Assembly (NCBI GenBank): GCA_026391355.1
Contig: JAPLDH010000069.1
Coordinates: 1-64,000, forward strand
Source: Bacteroidota bacterium
Lineage (GTDB): Bacteria; Bacteroidota; Bacteroidia; Bacteroidales; FEN-979
Reading direction: 5' to 3'
Length of the DNA stretch: 64,000 nt
Shown: positions 18,394-28,234 of the stretch, piece after piece
Layout: the number at the start of each line of letters is the position of its first letter
Position numbering within the stretch: position 1 is the first letter of the stretch
Made by a program: the position numbers and the translations under genes
Notes under the pieces: generated by a model
What the model saw: the letters and a program-made list of their open reading frames with translations, nothing else
Databases searched by the model: none
What the model was told of the DNA's origin: nothing

Positions 18394-19359
18394 TCATATC
18401 AGGAGATGGTCAATAATATCTTCGACCCTGATATTTTCTGCTTCGGCTTTAAAATTTCTGACAATCCTATGACGAAGAACAGCCGTAGCAATGGCTTTTA
18501 CATCTTCTATATCGGGGGAATATTTTCCTGTAAGTGCGGCATGACATTTTGCACCAAAAATCAGGTATTGTGAGGCTCTCGGGCCGGCGCCCCATGTTAT
18601 ATAACGGTTTGCCCATTCATCACCGCGGGGTGAATTTGGCCTGGTGCGTGAAACCAGGTTTACTGCATATTCGTAAACATTATCCGGGACAGGAATCTTC
18701 AGGATGAGTTCCTGGAAGAACAGGATCTCATTTGCTTCCAGCACGATCTGGGGTTGGGTAAAGTGCCGGGAGGTTGTGTTCTTTACAATCCTTATTTCTT
18801 CGCTGTAGGAGGGATAATCAAGCCAGATGTTGAACATAAAACGGTCGAGCTGTGCTTCAGGCAAAGGATAGGTTCCCTCCTGCTCGATCGGGTTTTGGGT
18901 AGCAAGTACAAAGAACGGTTCTTCCAGCTTATACGACACACCTGCAACAGTCACTGCTTTTTCCTGCATGGCTTCCAGCAGTGCTGACTGGGTTTTGGGT
19001 GGGGTCCGGTTAATTTCATCCGCAAGGATGATATTAGCAAAAACGGGCCCCTTGATGAACCTGAACTTTCTGGTTTCATCCAGGATCTCGGTACCGATTA
19101 TATCGGAGGGCATCAGGTCGGGAGTGAACTGAATACGGCTATAACTTAACCCCAATGCTTTTGAAAGGGTATTTACCATCAGGGTCTTGGCAAGTCCCGG
19201 AACACCAACCAACAAACAATGCCCTTTACAGAAAATCGAAATGAGGAGGTTTTTAATTACCTCATCTTGTCCGACGATGACTTTTCCTATCTCTGATTTT
19301 AGAAGGTTATATTTGGTTACAAGTGCATTAATCGCTTCAACATCCGAAGAATATTGCAT
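18394..19359 (-). CDS. MoxR-family AAA+ ATPase
   Basis: The product is a 321-residue cytoplasmic ATPase. Walker A is GVPGLAKT, Walker B is IILADEINR, and the sensor region is ATQNPIEQEGTYPLPEAQLDRF; these are hallmarks of MoxR proteins, which assist assembly or maturation of protein complexes, often with VWA-domain partners. No VWA gene is next to it here. It starts 11 bp after the surA-like gene and is probably the last gene of the guaB-PPIase cluster. Confidence 0.88.
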   Translation of the reverse strand: MQYSSDVEAINALVTKYNLLKSEIGKVIVGQDEVIKNLLISIFCKGHCLLVGVPGLAKTLMVNTLSKALGLSYSRIQFTPDLMPSDIIGTEILDETRKFRFIKGPVFANIILADEINRTPPKTQSALLEAMQEKAVTVAGVSYKLEEPFFVLATQNPIEQEGTYPLPEAQLDRFMFNIWLDYPSYSEEIRIVKNTTSRHFTQPQIVLEANEILFFQELILKIPVPDNVYEYAVNLVSRTRPNSPRGDEWANRYITWGAGPRASQYLIFGAKCHAALTGKYSPDIEDVKAIATAVLRHRIVRNFKAEAENIRVEDIIDHLLI

Positions 19360-19370
19360 AAATCCTCTGT

Positions 19371-20732
19371 TTATTTAAAACTCCACTTTCTTTGAAAATC
19401 ACAATTTTTATAAGGCCCGACAACCCTGATGAAAGTCCTGGCAGTTTTGTCATTGATCCATGTATCAAGGACATCTGATTTCTTTTTTTCCAGTGCCCAC
19501 TGCTGAATCCTGGCATAATCGAGATCTAAATTGGCTTTGTGAGGGTTCGACCTCTCTTTTAAATAATAAATTCTGTATTCTTCTTTCCCACGGTCCGTCT
19601 TGAACAATACCGGAGTGGAAATCTCCCCGGTTTTCAGTTTATCAACAACAAAATACACTTTAGGGTCAAGCTGATCAGATTCGAACCGGCTGTTTCCGCT
19701 ATTCTGGTTGATCATCAGTCCACCGTTGTTTTTACTTGGGTCATCAGAATAACGAAGAACAGCTTCAGCAAATGTCAGATTCTTGTGATCAATCAGGCTT
19801 TCAATGCTGTCGAGCTTGGTTTTGGCTGCATTCAGGCTTACCAGGGAGACTTTTGGTTGAAAAAGGATATGCCTGACGTTAACGTATTCCCCTCTTCGTT
19901 CAATCATCTGGATGATATGAAATCCATCTTCAGTTTCAACGATATCCGAAATTTCACCGGGTTTTAATTTAAATGCTGAGGCCTCAAATTCAGGGCGCAT
20001 ATCACCTCTTTTAAACAGCCCCAGTTCTCCTCCTTTTTTCGATGACCCTGGGTCTTCTGAATAAAGGATGGCCATGGTACTGAAATCATCTCCCCTGGCA
20101 ATTCTTTCTTTTAATGCTTTCAGTTTGTTCCTGACCTCCCCTTTTTCAGCATCGGTTATAAATGGAATTTTAACAATCATACCAACCTCATACTCTGAAT
20201 TGATGGAAGGAACACTATCTTTGGGCAATTTCCGGAAAAAAGTTTTAACTTCTGTGGGTGTGATCGCTACATCTTTTGTGATCTTCTGCTGAACATTATT
20301 CTCCATCATCTGTTCCTTGATGATATCGTGCATTTCACTTTTAATCTCAAGGATGGATTTCTGGTAAGTTTCCTCCAGCTTTTCAGGTGAACCGGCAAGT
20401 CCGATAAAGTACCTCATTCTCTTGTCCATTTCACTTTCCACCTGAACATCTGTAATAATAACGCTATCAATTTCTGCCTGTGCCAGCAAGAGTTTTTGAA
20501 ATAACATGGTTTCCAAAACCTGGCATTTGACATGAGAGGAACTTCCTGAGATATTTCCCTGACTCCTGAATTGCAGGTATTGGTTTTCAAGATCGGATTT
20601 CAGGATGATATGTGCCCCAACAATGGCCACGACCCCGTCAATTATTGTATCATCCTGGATTTGTGCAGAAACTGGTTGCCACTGGAAACAAAAGACAGCG
20701 ATGCAAAGAAATATAAAATAGTTTTTTTTCAT
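19371..20732 (-). CDS. surA: SurA-like peptidyl-prolyl isomerase
   Basis: The product is a 453-residue periplasmic chaperone and PPIase for outer-membrane proteins. A signal peptide (ending near PVSAQ) precedes the SurA N-terminal chaperone domain (about 28-170, VVAIVGAHIILKSDLENQ). A parvulin domain at about 175-280 has YSEDPGSSKKGGELGLFKRGDM and GFHIIQM, and a second, weaker parvulin-like region follows (about 285-400). The ATG at 20732 fits the signal peptide; a longer ORF upstream overlaps the next gene. It is one of three consecutive PPIase-type genes. Confidence 0.87.
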   Translation of the reverse strand: MKKNYFIFLCIAVFCFQWQPVSAQIQDDTIIDGVVAIVGAHIILKSDLENQYLQFRSQGNISGSSSHVKCQVLETMLFQKLLLAQAEIDSVIITDVQVESEMDKRMRYFIGLAGSPEKLEETYQKSILEIKSEMHDIIKEQMMENNVQQKITKDVAITPTEVKTFFRKLPKDSVPSINSEYEVGMIVKIPFITDAEKGEVRNKLKALKERIARGDDFSTMAILYSEDPGSSKKGGELGLFKRGDMRPEFEASAFKLKPGEISDIVETEDGFHIIQMIERRGEYVNVRHILFQPKVSLVSLNAAKTKLDSIESLIDHKNLTFAEAVLRYSDDPSKNNGGLMINQNSGNSRFESDQLDPKVYFVVDKLKTGEISTPVLFKTDRGKEEYRIYYLKERSNPHKANLDLDYARIQQWALEKKKSDVLDTWINDKTARTFIRVVGPYKNCDFQRKWSFK

Positions 20733-20757
20733 TCGTTGGTGAACCGGTAAATTTATA

Positions 20758-21597
20758 TCAAAAAACCTCAAACTCATTATATTTAACACCATGGTCATAA
20801 ACTTCCTGGTGCATCTTGCTGATCAGATCTATCTTACGTTTATTCAGAATGATACTTCTGATCCTGTCTTTTTCAAAACTCAGCGGTGAAATACTTTCCT
20901 TGATCTTAAAATCACTGAACCTGATTAGATATACCGATAATGAATCCTGCGACTCCACGTAGCGGTGGTTTTTCAGAAAGTCTTCCTGGTTATATGTCTT
21001 AATGTTTACCTGCCTGATTACATCACTGAACATCAGCCAGGTTTGGTCATCAAGATAAAAATCATTCACATATTTTTCACATTGATCCGCAAGTTTCGCT
21101 CTATCATCCGCATCATCAGAATTCAGCAGTTTTCTAAATAACTTGATATTAGCAGATTTAGCTGGTAGTTTAACGTACCGGATCTGTACTATATTATCTT
21201 TTAACTGGAAATTCTTCTGGTTTGAGTCATAATAGGTTTCCATCTCCTCATCGGTCACAATTGTATCCAGTTTTTGTTTCACCAGTGCATTTTCATATTC
21301 AAAAACGATTAATGAGTTTTGATAATTTTCCAGTTGCCTGGAAAAGTCAAGTTGTTGCGCTGTGAGATTTTTTATAGCCTGCGAGATGATCAGTTTTTGC
21401 CGTACCCAGTTATCTATAAAACTTTTTGCAAGAACAAGACTATCCTTTTTACTGGTCTTTGCAGGGATCACTCCCTTCAGGTCAGAGGCATAAAGATATT
21501 CCTTGCCAACTTTTGCCAGTACCCTCTCTGTTTTGTTTCTGAAAAAGGTGGAACAGGCGGTAAGGAGTACCAGCAAAATGATTATCAGCTTTTTCAA
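20758..21597 (-). CDS. SurA_N-like periplasmic lipoprotein without PPIase domain
   Basis: The product has 279 residues. MKKLIIILLVLLTAC is a lipoprotein signal. The following region (VLAKVGKEYLYASDLKGVIP, then FIDNWVRQKLIISQAI) looks like the N-terminal helical part of SurA/PpiC chaperones, but no parvulin motif follows. A holdase role for outer-membrane proteins is inferred from its place between two full PPIase genes, 6 bp after the upstream one and 25 bp before surA. Confidence 0.65.
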   Translation of the reverse strand: MKKLIIILLVLLTACSTFFRNKTERVLAKVGKEYLYASDLKGVIPAKTSKKDSLVLAKSFIDNWVRQKLIISQAIKNLTAQQLDFSRQLENYQNSLIVFEYENALVKQKLDTIVTDEEMETYYDSNQKNFQLKDNIVQIRYVKLPAKSANIKLFRKLLNSDDADDRAKLADQCEKYVNDFYLDDQTWLMFSDVIRQVNIKTYNQEDFLKNHRYVESQDSLSVYLIRFSDFKIKESISPLSFEKDRIRSIILNKRKIDLISKMHQEVYDHGVKYNEFEVF

Positions 21598-21603
21598 TGC
21601 AGA

Positions 21604-23625
21604 TTATTTGACTTGTTGCAGGATATTCTTGTAAACGGTAACGGGATATTTCTGCCTCAGGTCAGCAATCCAGATCTTTTCCAGGTAATTCTGATAATCG
21701 GCAGTGATCAATCCACGGGCTTCATTCAAAGCCTTTGGTTCAGGTTTCAGAACTTTGATGATATTGGCAAAGACAAACGATGAATCAATTTTGATATTTG
21801 CTGAAATACCTGGGTTCCATTCAATGGCATCAATATACTTATTGTCTTTTCTTGAGAATTTACCGCTTTCAATTGTCAATACCTTTAGGGAGTCTGTATT
21901 TATCTCCTTAAGAATATCCTTATCAGCGAGACCATCCTTGATAAAATTCCTGACCATTTGAGCTTTTGCCGGCTGAGGATTCTTCAGCATATAAACAGAA
22001 GCTTCCACCCTTTCATCCCACATGTAATTGTTTTTGTTCTTATCGTAGAAGTCCTTCAACCCGATAGTATCTTTAACAGCTTTCGACCATACTTTCTGAT
22101 CGGTAAGATCAAACAGCAGTATCCCATCTTTGTATTCATCCATCAATGCTTTGAAATCGGGATATTTGGTTTCCAGGTTTGCATTCTCAAATTTGATCAG
22201 GTTGTCATTCACGAAATCCTTGTAAGCCATGTCGACATAAAAGGAAAGATTAACCTTATCTCTTTTTTTCTGTTTCCCGGCCAGATATTTCGTGAAATCG
22301 GTCTGTGTGACCGTAATTGTTCCCAGTTTGAACATCGGTTTGACCAGGTTTGAAGCAAGTGATGGATCCCATTTACCTTTAAATACACTATCGGTGACCA
22401 CCTTATAAAAGTCATCGCGAACATTCGGGAATTCAGTAAAATTGTATTCTTTCCTGATTTTGGCATAAATAGCATCTTTGGCAAGTTGTTGCCGGGAATC
22501 CTTATTCACACGTTGTTTCAGATCAGCTTTTTCATCTTCGAATTTCCCTTGTGTCTTGCGTTTGATCAATTTAATAATATGCCATCCATAAGGAGTCAGC
22601 ATGGGTTCAGAAATATCTCCGATATTTTTTAGTTTATATATTTCTGATATGAATTCGGGTACCATCCTGTTCACGCCGAATTCAGGTAATAATCCGCTTT
22701 TACTTGCGCTCCCTTTATCATCTGAATTAACCTTTACAATATCATCCCATTTTAATCCAGACCTAAGGAGTTGGTAAACAGAATCAATCTTTCTTTTTAC
22801 ATTCAATGAATCGTTATGATTTGCATCTTTGGGAAACATTTTAAAGATATGCGCTACCTGGACTTTCCCCAGTGATTCCCTTCTGCCGGTTACCTTGATG
22901 AGGTGGTACCCATAATCGGTTCTGACAACTTTGGAAACCTGGCCGACCTGTGTATTGTATGCCGCCGATTCAAAGGGGTAAACCATATCGAATACCGTGA
23001 AATACCCAAGGTCGCCACGATTACCTTTGGATACAGATCTCATTTTACCGGATCCCTGGTCTTTGGCAGTAGGATCATCAGAAAGTTCGACGACAATTTT
23101 TTCGAATGATTCACCATTGACCAGCCGTTCCTTGATTTTGGTCATTTTCTGAAATGCAGCAAGTGTATCCTCAGGCAAGGCATCTGGTTTCAGTTGACTA
23201 AAAATATGGCTCACCCTGAGATCCCAGTGTTCGCGGTCATAAGCTTCTTTTACCAGGCGGTCGATTGTAGTTTCGTCCGTGAAATAAGGTTTCGCCAATT
23301 GGTCACGGTAACCATTCAGTTCCGTTTTAAATGATGTAAGTGTATCAAGCCCGCTATCTTCTGCTTCTCTAACTTTCAGTTTGAAATTGATGAACAGGTC
23401 GAGATATTCATCCAGGTTTTTTTTATCAAAATTTTGTCCTTTGGGGTTATTCTTTTTGTAAATGGAAAGAAAATCAGCAAGTGTGACATTTTTCCCACCT
23501 ATTTTTAAAAGGACATCCTCTTTTTTCCCCCCGGCTTTCTCGGAAACCTTACATCCTTCAATCAATGAAAGAGATACGATGAGTAATGAAATAAATAGTA
23601 AAAGATTTTCTTTCAATAGTTTCAT
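21604..23625 (-). CDS. Lipoprotein PPIase with two parvulin domains
   Basis: The product has 673 residues. The signal ends in LIEGC, a probable lipobox. A SurA-type N-terminal segment (VLLKIGGKNVTLADFLSIY) precedes two parvulin PPIase domains: about 130-250 (VSHIFSQLK, GDLGYFTVFDMVYPFE, GYHLIKVTGRR) and about 255-360 (VAHIFKMFP, GWHIIKLIKRK). The last 300 residues are a charged helical region of unknown role. It should act in the periplasm on outer-membrane protein folding. It lies 64 bp downstream of guaB on the same strand. Confidence 0.85.
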   Translation of the reverse strand: MKLLKENLLLFISLLIVSLSLIEGCKVSEKAGGKKEDVLLKIGGKNVTLADFLSIYKKNNPKGQNFDKKNLDEYLDLFINFKLKVREAEDSGLDTLTSFKTELNGYRDQLAKPYFTDETTIDRLVKEAYDREHWDLRVSHIFSQLKPDALPEDTLAAFQKMTKIKERLVNGESFEKIVVELSDDPTAKDQGSGKMRSVSKGNRGDLGYFTVFDMVYPFESAAYNTQVGQVSKVVRTDYGYHLIKVTGRRESLGKVQVAHIFKMFPKDANHNDSLNVKRKIDSVYQLLRSGLKWDDIVKVNSDDKGSASKSGLLPEFGVNRMVPEFISEIYKLKNIGDISEPMLTPYGWHIIKLIKRKTQGKFEDEKADLKQRVNKDSRQQLAKDAIYAKIRKEYNFTEFPNVRDDFYKVVTDSVFKGKWDPSLASNLVKPMFKLGTITVTQTDFTKYLAGKQKKRDKVNLSFYVDMAYKDFVNDNLIKFENANLETKYPDFKALMDEYKDGILLFDLTDQKVWSKAVKDTIGLKDFYDKNKNNYMWDERVEASVYMLKNPQPAKAQMVRNFIKDGLADKDILKEINTDSLKVLTIESGKFSRKDNKYIDAIEWNPGISANIKIDSSFVFANIIKVLKPEPKALNEARGLITADYQNYLEKIWIADLRQKYPVTVYKNILQQVK

Positions 23626-23689
23626 TTTGCAAAATATTTTATGGATTAAACAGCTATAATTATTTGTAAGTTTTAGAGTGATGAAAATT

Positions 23690-25156
23690 TCAAGGACTGT
23701 AGTTGGGCGCTTCGCTAATGATGGTTACATCATGCGGATGGCTTTCAGTAACTCCGGCTGATGTTATTTTAATAAATCTAGCCTGTTGAAGTTGTTCGAT
23801 TGTTCCTGATCCTGTATAACCCATACCGGATCTGAGACCGCCAACCATCTGATAAATGACCTCCGACAAGGACCCTTTATAAGGTACACGGCCAACAATA
23901 CCTTCAGGAACAAGTTTTTTAACATCGTCTTCCATATCCTGAAAGTAACGATCTCTCGAACCAAGTTGCATGGCTTCCAATGAGCCCATACCCCTGTAGG
24001 TTTTGTATTTCCTTCCTTCGTAAATAATGGTTTCTCCCGGTGATTCATCAACACCGGCAAACAATGATCCTGCCATTATCGAATGAGCACCTGCAGCAAG
24101 CGCTTTGACAATGTCGCCCGTGTAACGTATTCCCCCGTCGGCGATCACCGGGATTCCGGTTCCTTTTAATGCACGGGCAACTTCATAAATGGCAGATAAC
24201 TGAGGAATGCCAATCCCTGCAATGATCCGTGTTGTACAGATCGAACCCGGACCAATGCCCACTTTTAATCCGTCAATGCCAACTTTAACATAATCCCTGG
24301 CCGCTTCTGCTGTAGCAATATTTCCGGCAATCAATTCCAGTTCGGGAAATTCTTTTTTTACTTTGCGGGCCATTTCCATAACAAGCTTCGAATGGCCGTG
24401 TGCCGTATCGATAATGATGGTATCGACATCTTCGCGGACAAGCGCAGCAACCCGTTCCATCGTATCGGAAGCAACTCCGACTGCGGCTGCAACGCGCAGT
24501 CTGCCTCGGGTGTCCTTGCAGGCATTCGGACGGGCTTTGATCTTAATAATATCTTTATAAGTGATCAATCCGACCAGTTTGTTTAATTTATCCACAACCG
24601 GTAATTTCTCGATCTTGTACTTTTGAAGGATCTCCTCAGCTTTTGCAAAATCAGTAAATTCCGTCGTTGTAATAACATTTCTTGTCATTACTTCAGTGAT
24701 TGGCCGGAGATAATCCCTTTCAAAGCGCAAATCACGGTTGGTGACAATGCCAACCAATACCATATCCTGATTGATCACCGGTATTCCTCCGATGTTGAAT
24801 TCTTTCATCAGTTCCAGTGCGTTTCCGACCAGTTCATTTTCCTGGATGGTAACCGGATCAAGGATCATCCCGTTTTCGGCCCTTTTCACTTTACGCACCT
24901 GCATGGCTTGTGCATCTATCGACATGTTCTTATGCAAAACGCCGATCCCGCCTTCCTGGGCCATGGCAATTGCCATCATTGCTTCAGTAACGGTATCCAT
25001 GGCAGCCGAGATAATCGGAATATTCAATCTGATATTCCGGGTAAGAAACGTCGCAACATCAACATCACGTGGCAAAACCTCGGTATAGGAAGGAACCAAT
25101 AATACATCATCATAAGTCAAGCCTTCACCATGAAATTTCTCGGAATCCGTGAACAT
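23690..25156 (-). CDS. guaB: IMP dehydrogenase
   Basis: The product is a 488-residue cytoplasmic enzyme. It oxidises IMP to XMP with NAD+, the committed step to GMP. The TIM barrel is interrupted by two CBS domains at about residues 95-205. The catalytic cysteine lies in [13 protein letters not shown], and the flap region carries MGSLEAM and [12 protein letters not shown]. Length and all key segments are normal. It is the first gene of the guaB-PPIase-lipoprotein-surA-moxR run, with a -7 box at 25177-25184. Confidence 0.96.
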   Translation of the reverse strand: MFTDSEKFHGEGLTYDDVLLVPSYTEVLPRDVDVATFLTRNIRLNIPIISAAMDTVTEAMMAIAMAQEGGIGVLHKNMSIDAQAMQVRKVKRAENGMILDPVTIQENELVGNALELMKEFNIGGIPVINQDMVLVGIVTNRDLRFERDYLRPITEVMTRNVITTTEFTDFAKAEEILQKYKIEKLPVVDKLNKLVGLITYKDIIKIKARPNACKDTRGRLRVAAAVGVASDTMERVAALVREDVDTIIIDTAHGHSKLVMEMARKVKKEFPELELIAGNIATAEAARDYVKVGIDGLKVGIGPGSICTTRIIAGIGIPQLSAIYEVARALKGTGIPVIADGGIRYTGDIVKALAAGAHSIMAGSLFAGVDESPGETIIYEGRKYKTYRGMGSLEAMQLGSRDRYFQDMEDDVKKLVPEGIVGRVPYKGSLSEVIYQMVGGLRSGMGYTGSGTIEQLQQARFIKITSAGVTESHPHDVTIISEAPNYSP

Positions 25157-25176
25157 ATGCTGAAAAATTAAGGTTG

Positions 25177-25184
25177 CAAATGTA
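25177..25184 (-). promoter_or_regulatory. Bacteroidota -7 box for guaB (TACATTTG)
   Basis: The minus strand reads TACATTTG, 21 bases before the guaB ATG. This gives a very short leader. No -33 box stands out. Confidence 0.5.
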
Positions 25185-25262
25185 CAAATTAAAATTCTAA
25201 ATAATGTATAATGGAAACAGGGGCAAAAATTATACAGAAGTAAGTGGAAAAAAGTCGTTTAA

Positions 25263-25502
25263 GTGACCGGGTGACCGAGTGACCGAGTGACCGAGTGACC
25301 AAGTGACCGAGTGACCAAGTGACCGAGTGACCGAGTGACCAAGGGACCGAGTGACCGAGTGACCAAGTGACCAAGTGACCAAGGGACCGAGTGACCGAGT
25401 GACCAAGTGACCGAGTGACCGAGTGACCGAGTGACCGAGTGACCGAGTGACCGAGTGACCGAGTGATCGAGGGATCGAGGGATCGAGGGATCGAGGGATC
25501 GG
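25263..25502. repeat. Thirty-copy octamer array (GTGACCGA)
   Basis: Exactly 30 tandem 8-bp units fill 240 bp. Most read GTGACCGA or GTGACCAA, two start GGG, and the last five drift to GTGATCGA and GGGATCGA. The array lies between divergent guaB and the T9SS gene at 25691. Apart from this array and the -7 boxes, the 534-bp gap holds nothing that I recognise. Its minus strand is open in two frames and yields SVTRSLGH-type peptides, which I do not consider genes. Confidence 0.95.
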
Positions 25503-25613
25503 GAGACAAAGAAAATTCGCGGATATGCGAATCCGGGAATCCTGGAATAGAATTCCTGGGTACCAGAATTCCGAATAAAACCAAAGAACTTATCCAATTA
25601 TATTTTTATTAGC

Positions 25614-25621
25614 TATATTTG
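25614..25621 (+). promoter_or_regulatory. Bacteroidota -7 box (TATATTTG)
   Basis: TATATTTG lies 69 bp before the ATG of the T9SS cargo gene at 25691 and matches TAnnTTTG. No clear -33 partner was found. Confidence 0.45.
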
Positions 25622-25690
25622 TAATTATGGTTTTCTATTATAAAGGAAAATATCAGATGGATTTTCGAACATGTTTTTATATCGTCAATT

Positions 25691-26629
25691 ATGAACAAAG
25701 AAGCCCGCCAATTCTGCATAAGAATAATTTATCTTCTGATAATTTCAGGATTAGTTGCACAATTTTCTTACTCCCAGGGTTATCATAAACTTATCCGCAC
25801 CAATACTTACTGGGATTGCTATGAAAATTTTTTTGAAAAAGCCCCTGGCGGCTGCTACCAATGGGTCAAACGGTACTACTTCACCAATCAAGAAATTGTT
25901 TTTGCTGGGCATACTTATACAATTTCCCGCTATTATCCATTTCTGGGTTCACCAAATATCAATAACTTGTTATGCTCGCCATTTGTTGTTGATACTATTT
26001 CAAGCCTTACAACAACTTACTTACGAGAAGATACAGTGGCAAGAATAGTCTGGATTTATCTTGGGAACCAGCAGGAAGCAATAATTTACGATTTCTCGCT
26101 GCATGTCGGAGATACGTTAATGTCTCCCTTTCAATATGACAATACTCCTTATATAGTTAATCATATCGATACGGTTTTGCTGGCAAACGGAGAACCCCGG
26201 TTAAGGTTTTTCTTTGATCCCGACCTGCCAGTGTATTATACTGAAAGTATCGGAAGCGAGAGAGGATTATTTCAGCCTATTAAGTATGTCCCGGATTACC
26301 AGGGGTATTTCTGTGTAACTGAAAACCATGTAAACATCTATGGCAGTTATTGTTCTAACTTTTTTATAGGAATTGATAATCGGCCTCCAGATGATAATTG
26401 CAGCATTGCCCAGGATCCTTCCCAGTCAACAATAGTAATTCATTTCCCGCAGCCAGATAAGACGGCAACCTTCAAACTCTGGAATATTTCAGGCCAGTTG
26501 ATCGTCGCTGAAGACATTTCAACTCCGGAGACCAATATCAAACTTAGCCAGATTACCTCAGGCATTTACATAGCTCAACTTATCTGGCAAAAAGGATTTC
26601 TTTCAAAAAAAATTATAATAAATAATTAA
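25691..26629 (+). CDS. T9SS type A sorting domain protein
   Basis: The product is a 312-residue secreted protein. It has a signal peptide (about 1-29, ending near SYSQ), a central region of about 190 residues with several cysteines but no recognised domain, and a C-terminal T9SS type A domain at about 230-312 (ATFKLWNISGQLIVAEDIS, ITSGIYIAQLIWQKGFLSKKIIINN). It should cross the outer membrane through the T9SS and be released or anchored. The function is unknown. Confidence 0.8.
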   Translation: MNKEARQFCIRIIYLLIISGLVAQFSYSQGYHKLIRTNTYWDCYENFFEKAPGGCYQWVKRYYFTNQEIVFAGHTYTISRYYPFLGSPNINNLLCSPFVVDTISSLTTTYLREDTVARIVWIYLGNQQEAIIYDFSLHVGDTLMSPFQYDNTPYIVNHIDTVLLANGEPRLRFFFDPDLPVYYTESIGSERGLFQPIKYVPDYQGYFCVTENHVNIYGSYCSNFFIGIDNRPPDDNCSIAQDPSQSTIVIHFPQPDKTATFKLWNISGQLIVAEDISTPETNIKLSQITSGIYIAQLIWQKGFLSKKIIINN

Positions 26630-26653
26630 CAATACCAGTCACCTCAAAAGGAA

Positions 26654-26729
26654 TAACTGGTAAACTGGTAAACTGGCAAAACATTGAATTATCGAAATTT
26701 GGTTACACCTAACCACCTAACCACCTAAA
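26654..26729. repeat. Two octamer arrays between convergent genes
   Basis: An AAACTGGT-type octamer run (26654-26680) starts about 24 bp after the stop of the T9SS gene. Three copies of CACCTAAC/CACCTAAA (26706-26729) end 7 bp from the stop of the convergent cytochrome gene. Each array therefore sits next to a 3' end. Confidence 0.8.
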
Positions 26730-26736
26730 CAGGTGA

Positions 26737-28227
26737 TCATGGATAGAGTGTCTGGTGACATTCCGAGCAGAAATTGGTTTGCCATTTATCTTTAACATCA
26801 ACCGGATGAATAAATCCCATGACATCACCCAAGGATCCGTATTTCATCTCTTTTGTCGTTCCCTGGGCGATGATCGTATGACACATATTGCAATTCTTTG
26901 ATATGACTTTTCCCTTTTCGCTCTTGTGGCGGTCGGAATGGCAACGGAAACAGCCATCTGATTCAAGATGCCCGATATGGTTCAGGTATTTATCAGATGT
27001 GGCTTTCATTTCAGGGAACACGTTCTTTGAAAACTCTTCTTCTATCCCTTTAATTGCCTGGTCAATAAGATCATGACTATTCCTGTATATATCAGGATAG
27101 TTCATTTTATAAAAGTGGGTGACACTGTCGTGGATATACATCATGGCCGAATCGCTGGTTGACCAGGGACCTTTCAGTACATTCATGGCAACTTTTTTTA
27201 TGAAGGGCAATTCCTTCGGGATGCTGCCTCTCACCATTGCATTGTCGATATATACCGGGGCAGATTTATAGGAATGGGATGGCCTGTTGTGACAATCCAT
27301 GCAATCCATCGTCCTAACCTCAAGTGTGTCTTTTGCCTTTTCGCTCAGCATATTCTCCGTATCCTGAAAAATCTGGACTTCACCGGTCTTCAGGTTTGTG
27401 TAACGCACCCATGGAATCGATTCCCGGTCCCTGGCTGAAGTCATGTATTCAATCTTCATATTCGGATTGATGTGCCAGTGAATACCTTCGGTAAGCCCCA
27501 TTGAACTATAGGTAGGGCCTGTTTTCATGAGCATAGAGACATTCCATTCCGTATTCAGGGAATCTGTAAGATACCCACGTTGTGTCCGCAGTGAACGTGG
27601 ATAAAACTTCTGCGGCCAGTGACATCTTTCACAAGTTTCACGAGCCGGTCTCAGATTTTTGATCGGGGTTGGAATGGGCTGGGGATATTTGTGAAACAGG
27701 ACAGAGTAGACCTGGTACATTCCCGAAAGTTTGGATTTGACATACCAACTGGCGCCTTCACCAACATGACATTCCACACACCTTACGCGTGCGTGAGGGG
27801 AATTCTGATAAGTTATATATTCCGGCGCCATCACTTTATGGCAAAGTTTTCCGCAAAATTCAACGGATTCGGTATAATTAAATGCTTCATAACTTCCCAT
27901 TGCAGAAATAATCAGGAACAGGAAGGTAAATATAGAGATCATTACCAGCCATTGTCGGGAATGGGGGACATTCAAATCCAACACAGGCCACCTTTGCATG
28001 CCTGTCTTGCGTTTCCTCCTTTTAACCATCATTCCGATGGGGATCAGTAATAAACCGATGACCAGGATAACCGGAAGGATGATATATGTAAAAACCCCGT
28101 TGTAAATGTTGGTATGCGGAGTAAAAACAGAAAACAGAAATAATACCAATATAAGGAGAATACTGTTAATTACCAGAATGAAACCGATAACACTCAGCCA
28201 GTTATAAATTGTTTTTGGTATTTTCAT
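26737..28227 (-). CDS. NapC/NirT-type heptaheme c cytochrome
   Basis: The product has 496 residues. Three N-terminal hydrophobic segments (about residues 10-40, 45-65 and 95-115) anchor it in the inner membrane, with the heme part in the periplasm. Seven heme-binding sites are visible: CGKLCH (a CX3CH variant), CVECH, CERCH, CMDCH, CFRCH, CNMCH and CSECH. The first two match the NapC/NrfH quinol-oxidising fold, so it probably passes electrons from menaquinol to a periplasmic acceptor. No terminal reductase gene is adjacent; the T9SS gene upstream at 28235 lies 7 bp away on the same strand. Confidence 0.87.
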   Translation of the reverse strand: MKIPKTIYNWLSVIGFILVINSILLILVLFLFSVFTPHTNIYNGVFTYIILPVILVIGLLLIPIGMMVKRRKRKTGMQRWPVLDLNVPHSRQWLVMISIFTFLFLIISAMGSYEAFNYTESVEFCGKLCHKVMAPEYITYQNSPHARVRCVECHVGEGASWYVKSKLSGMYQVYSVLFHKYPQPIPTPIKNLRPARETCERCHWPQKFYPRSLRTQRGYLTDSLNTEWNVSMLMKTGPTYSSMGLTEGIHWHINPNMKIEYMTSARDRESIPWVRYTNLKTGEVQIFQDTENMLSEKAKDTLEVRTMDCMDCHNRPSHSYKSAPVYIDNAMVRGSIPKELPFIKKVAMNVLKGPWSTSDSAMMYIHDSVTHFYKMNYPDIYRNSHDLIDQAIKGIEEEFSKNVFPEMKATSDKYLNHIGHLESDGCFRCHSDRHKSEKGKVISKNCNMCHTIIAQGTTKEMKYGSLGDVMGFIHPVDVKDKWQTNFCSECHQTLYP

Positions 28228-28234
28228 ACCGGGG

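Noticed and set aside
25263-25502. Possible CRISPR array
   Set aside because: Units are 8 bp without spacers, and no cas gene is present.
25189-25597. Open frames with SVTRSLGH repeats on the minus strand
   Set aside because: They arise because the octamer array has no stop in those frames; no start context, domain or neighbour supports a protein.
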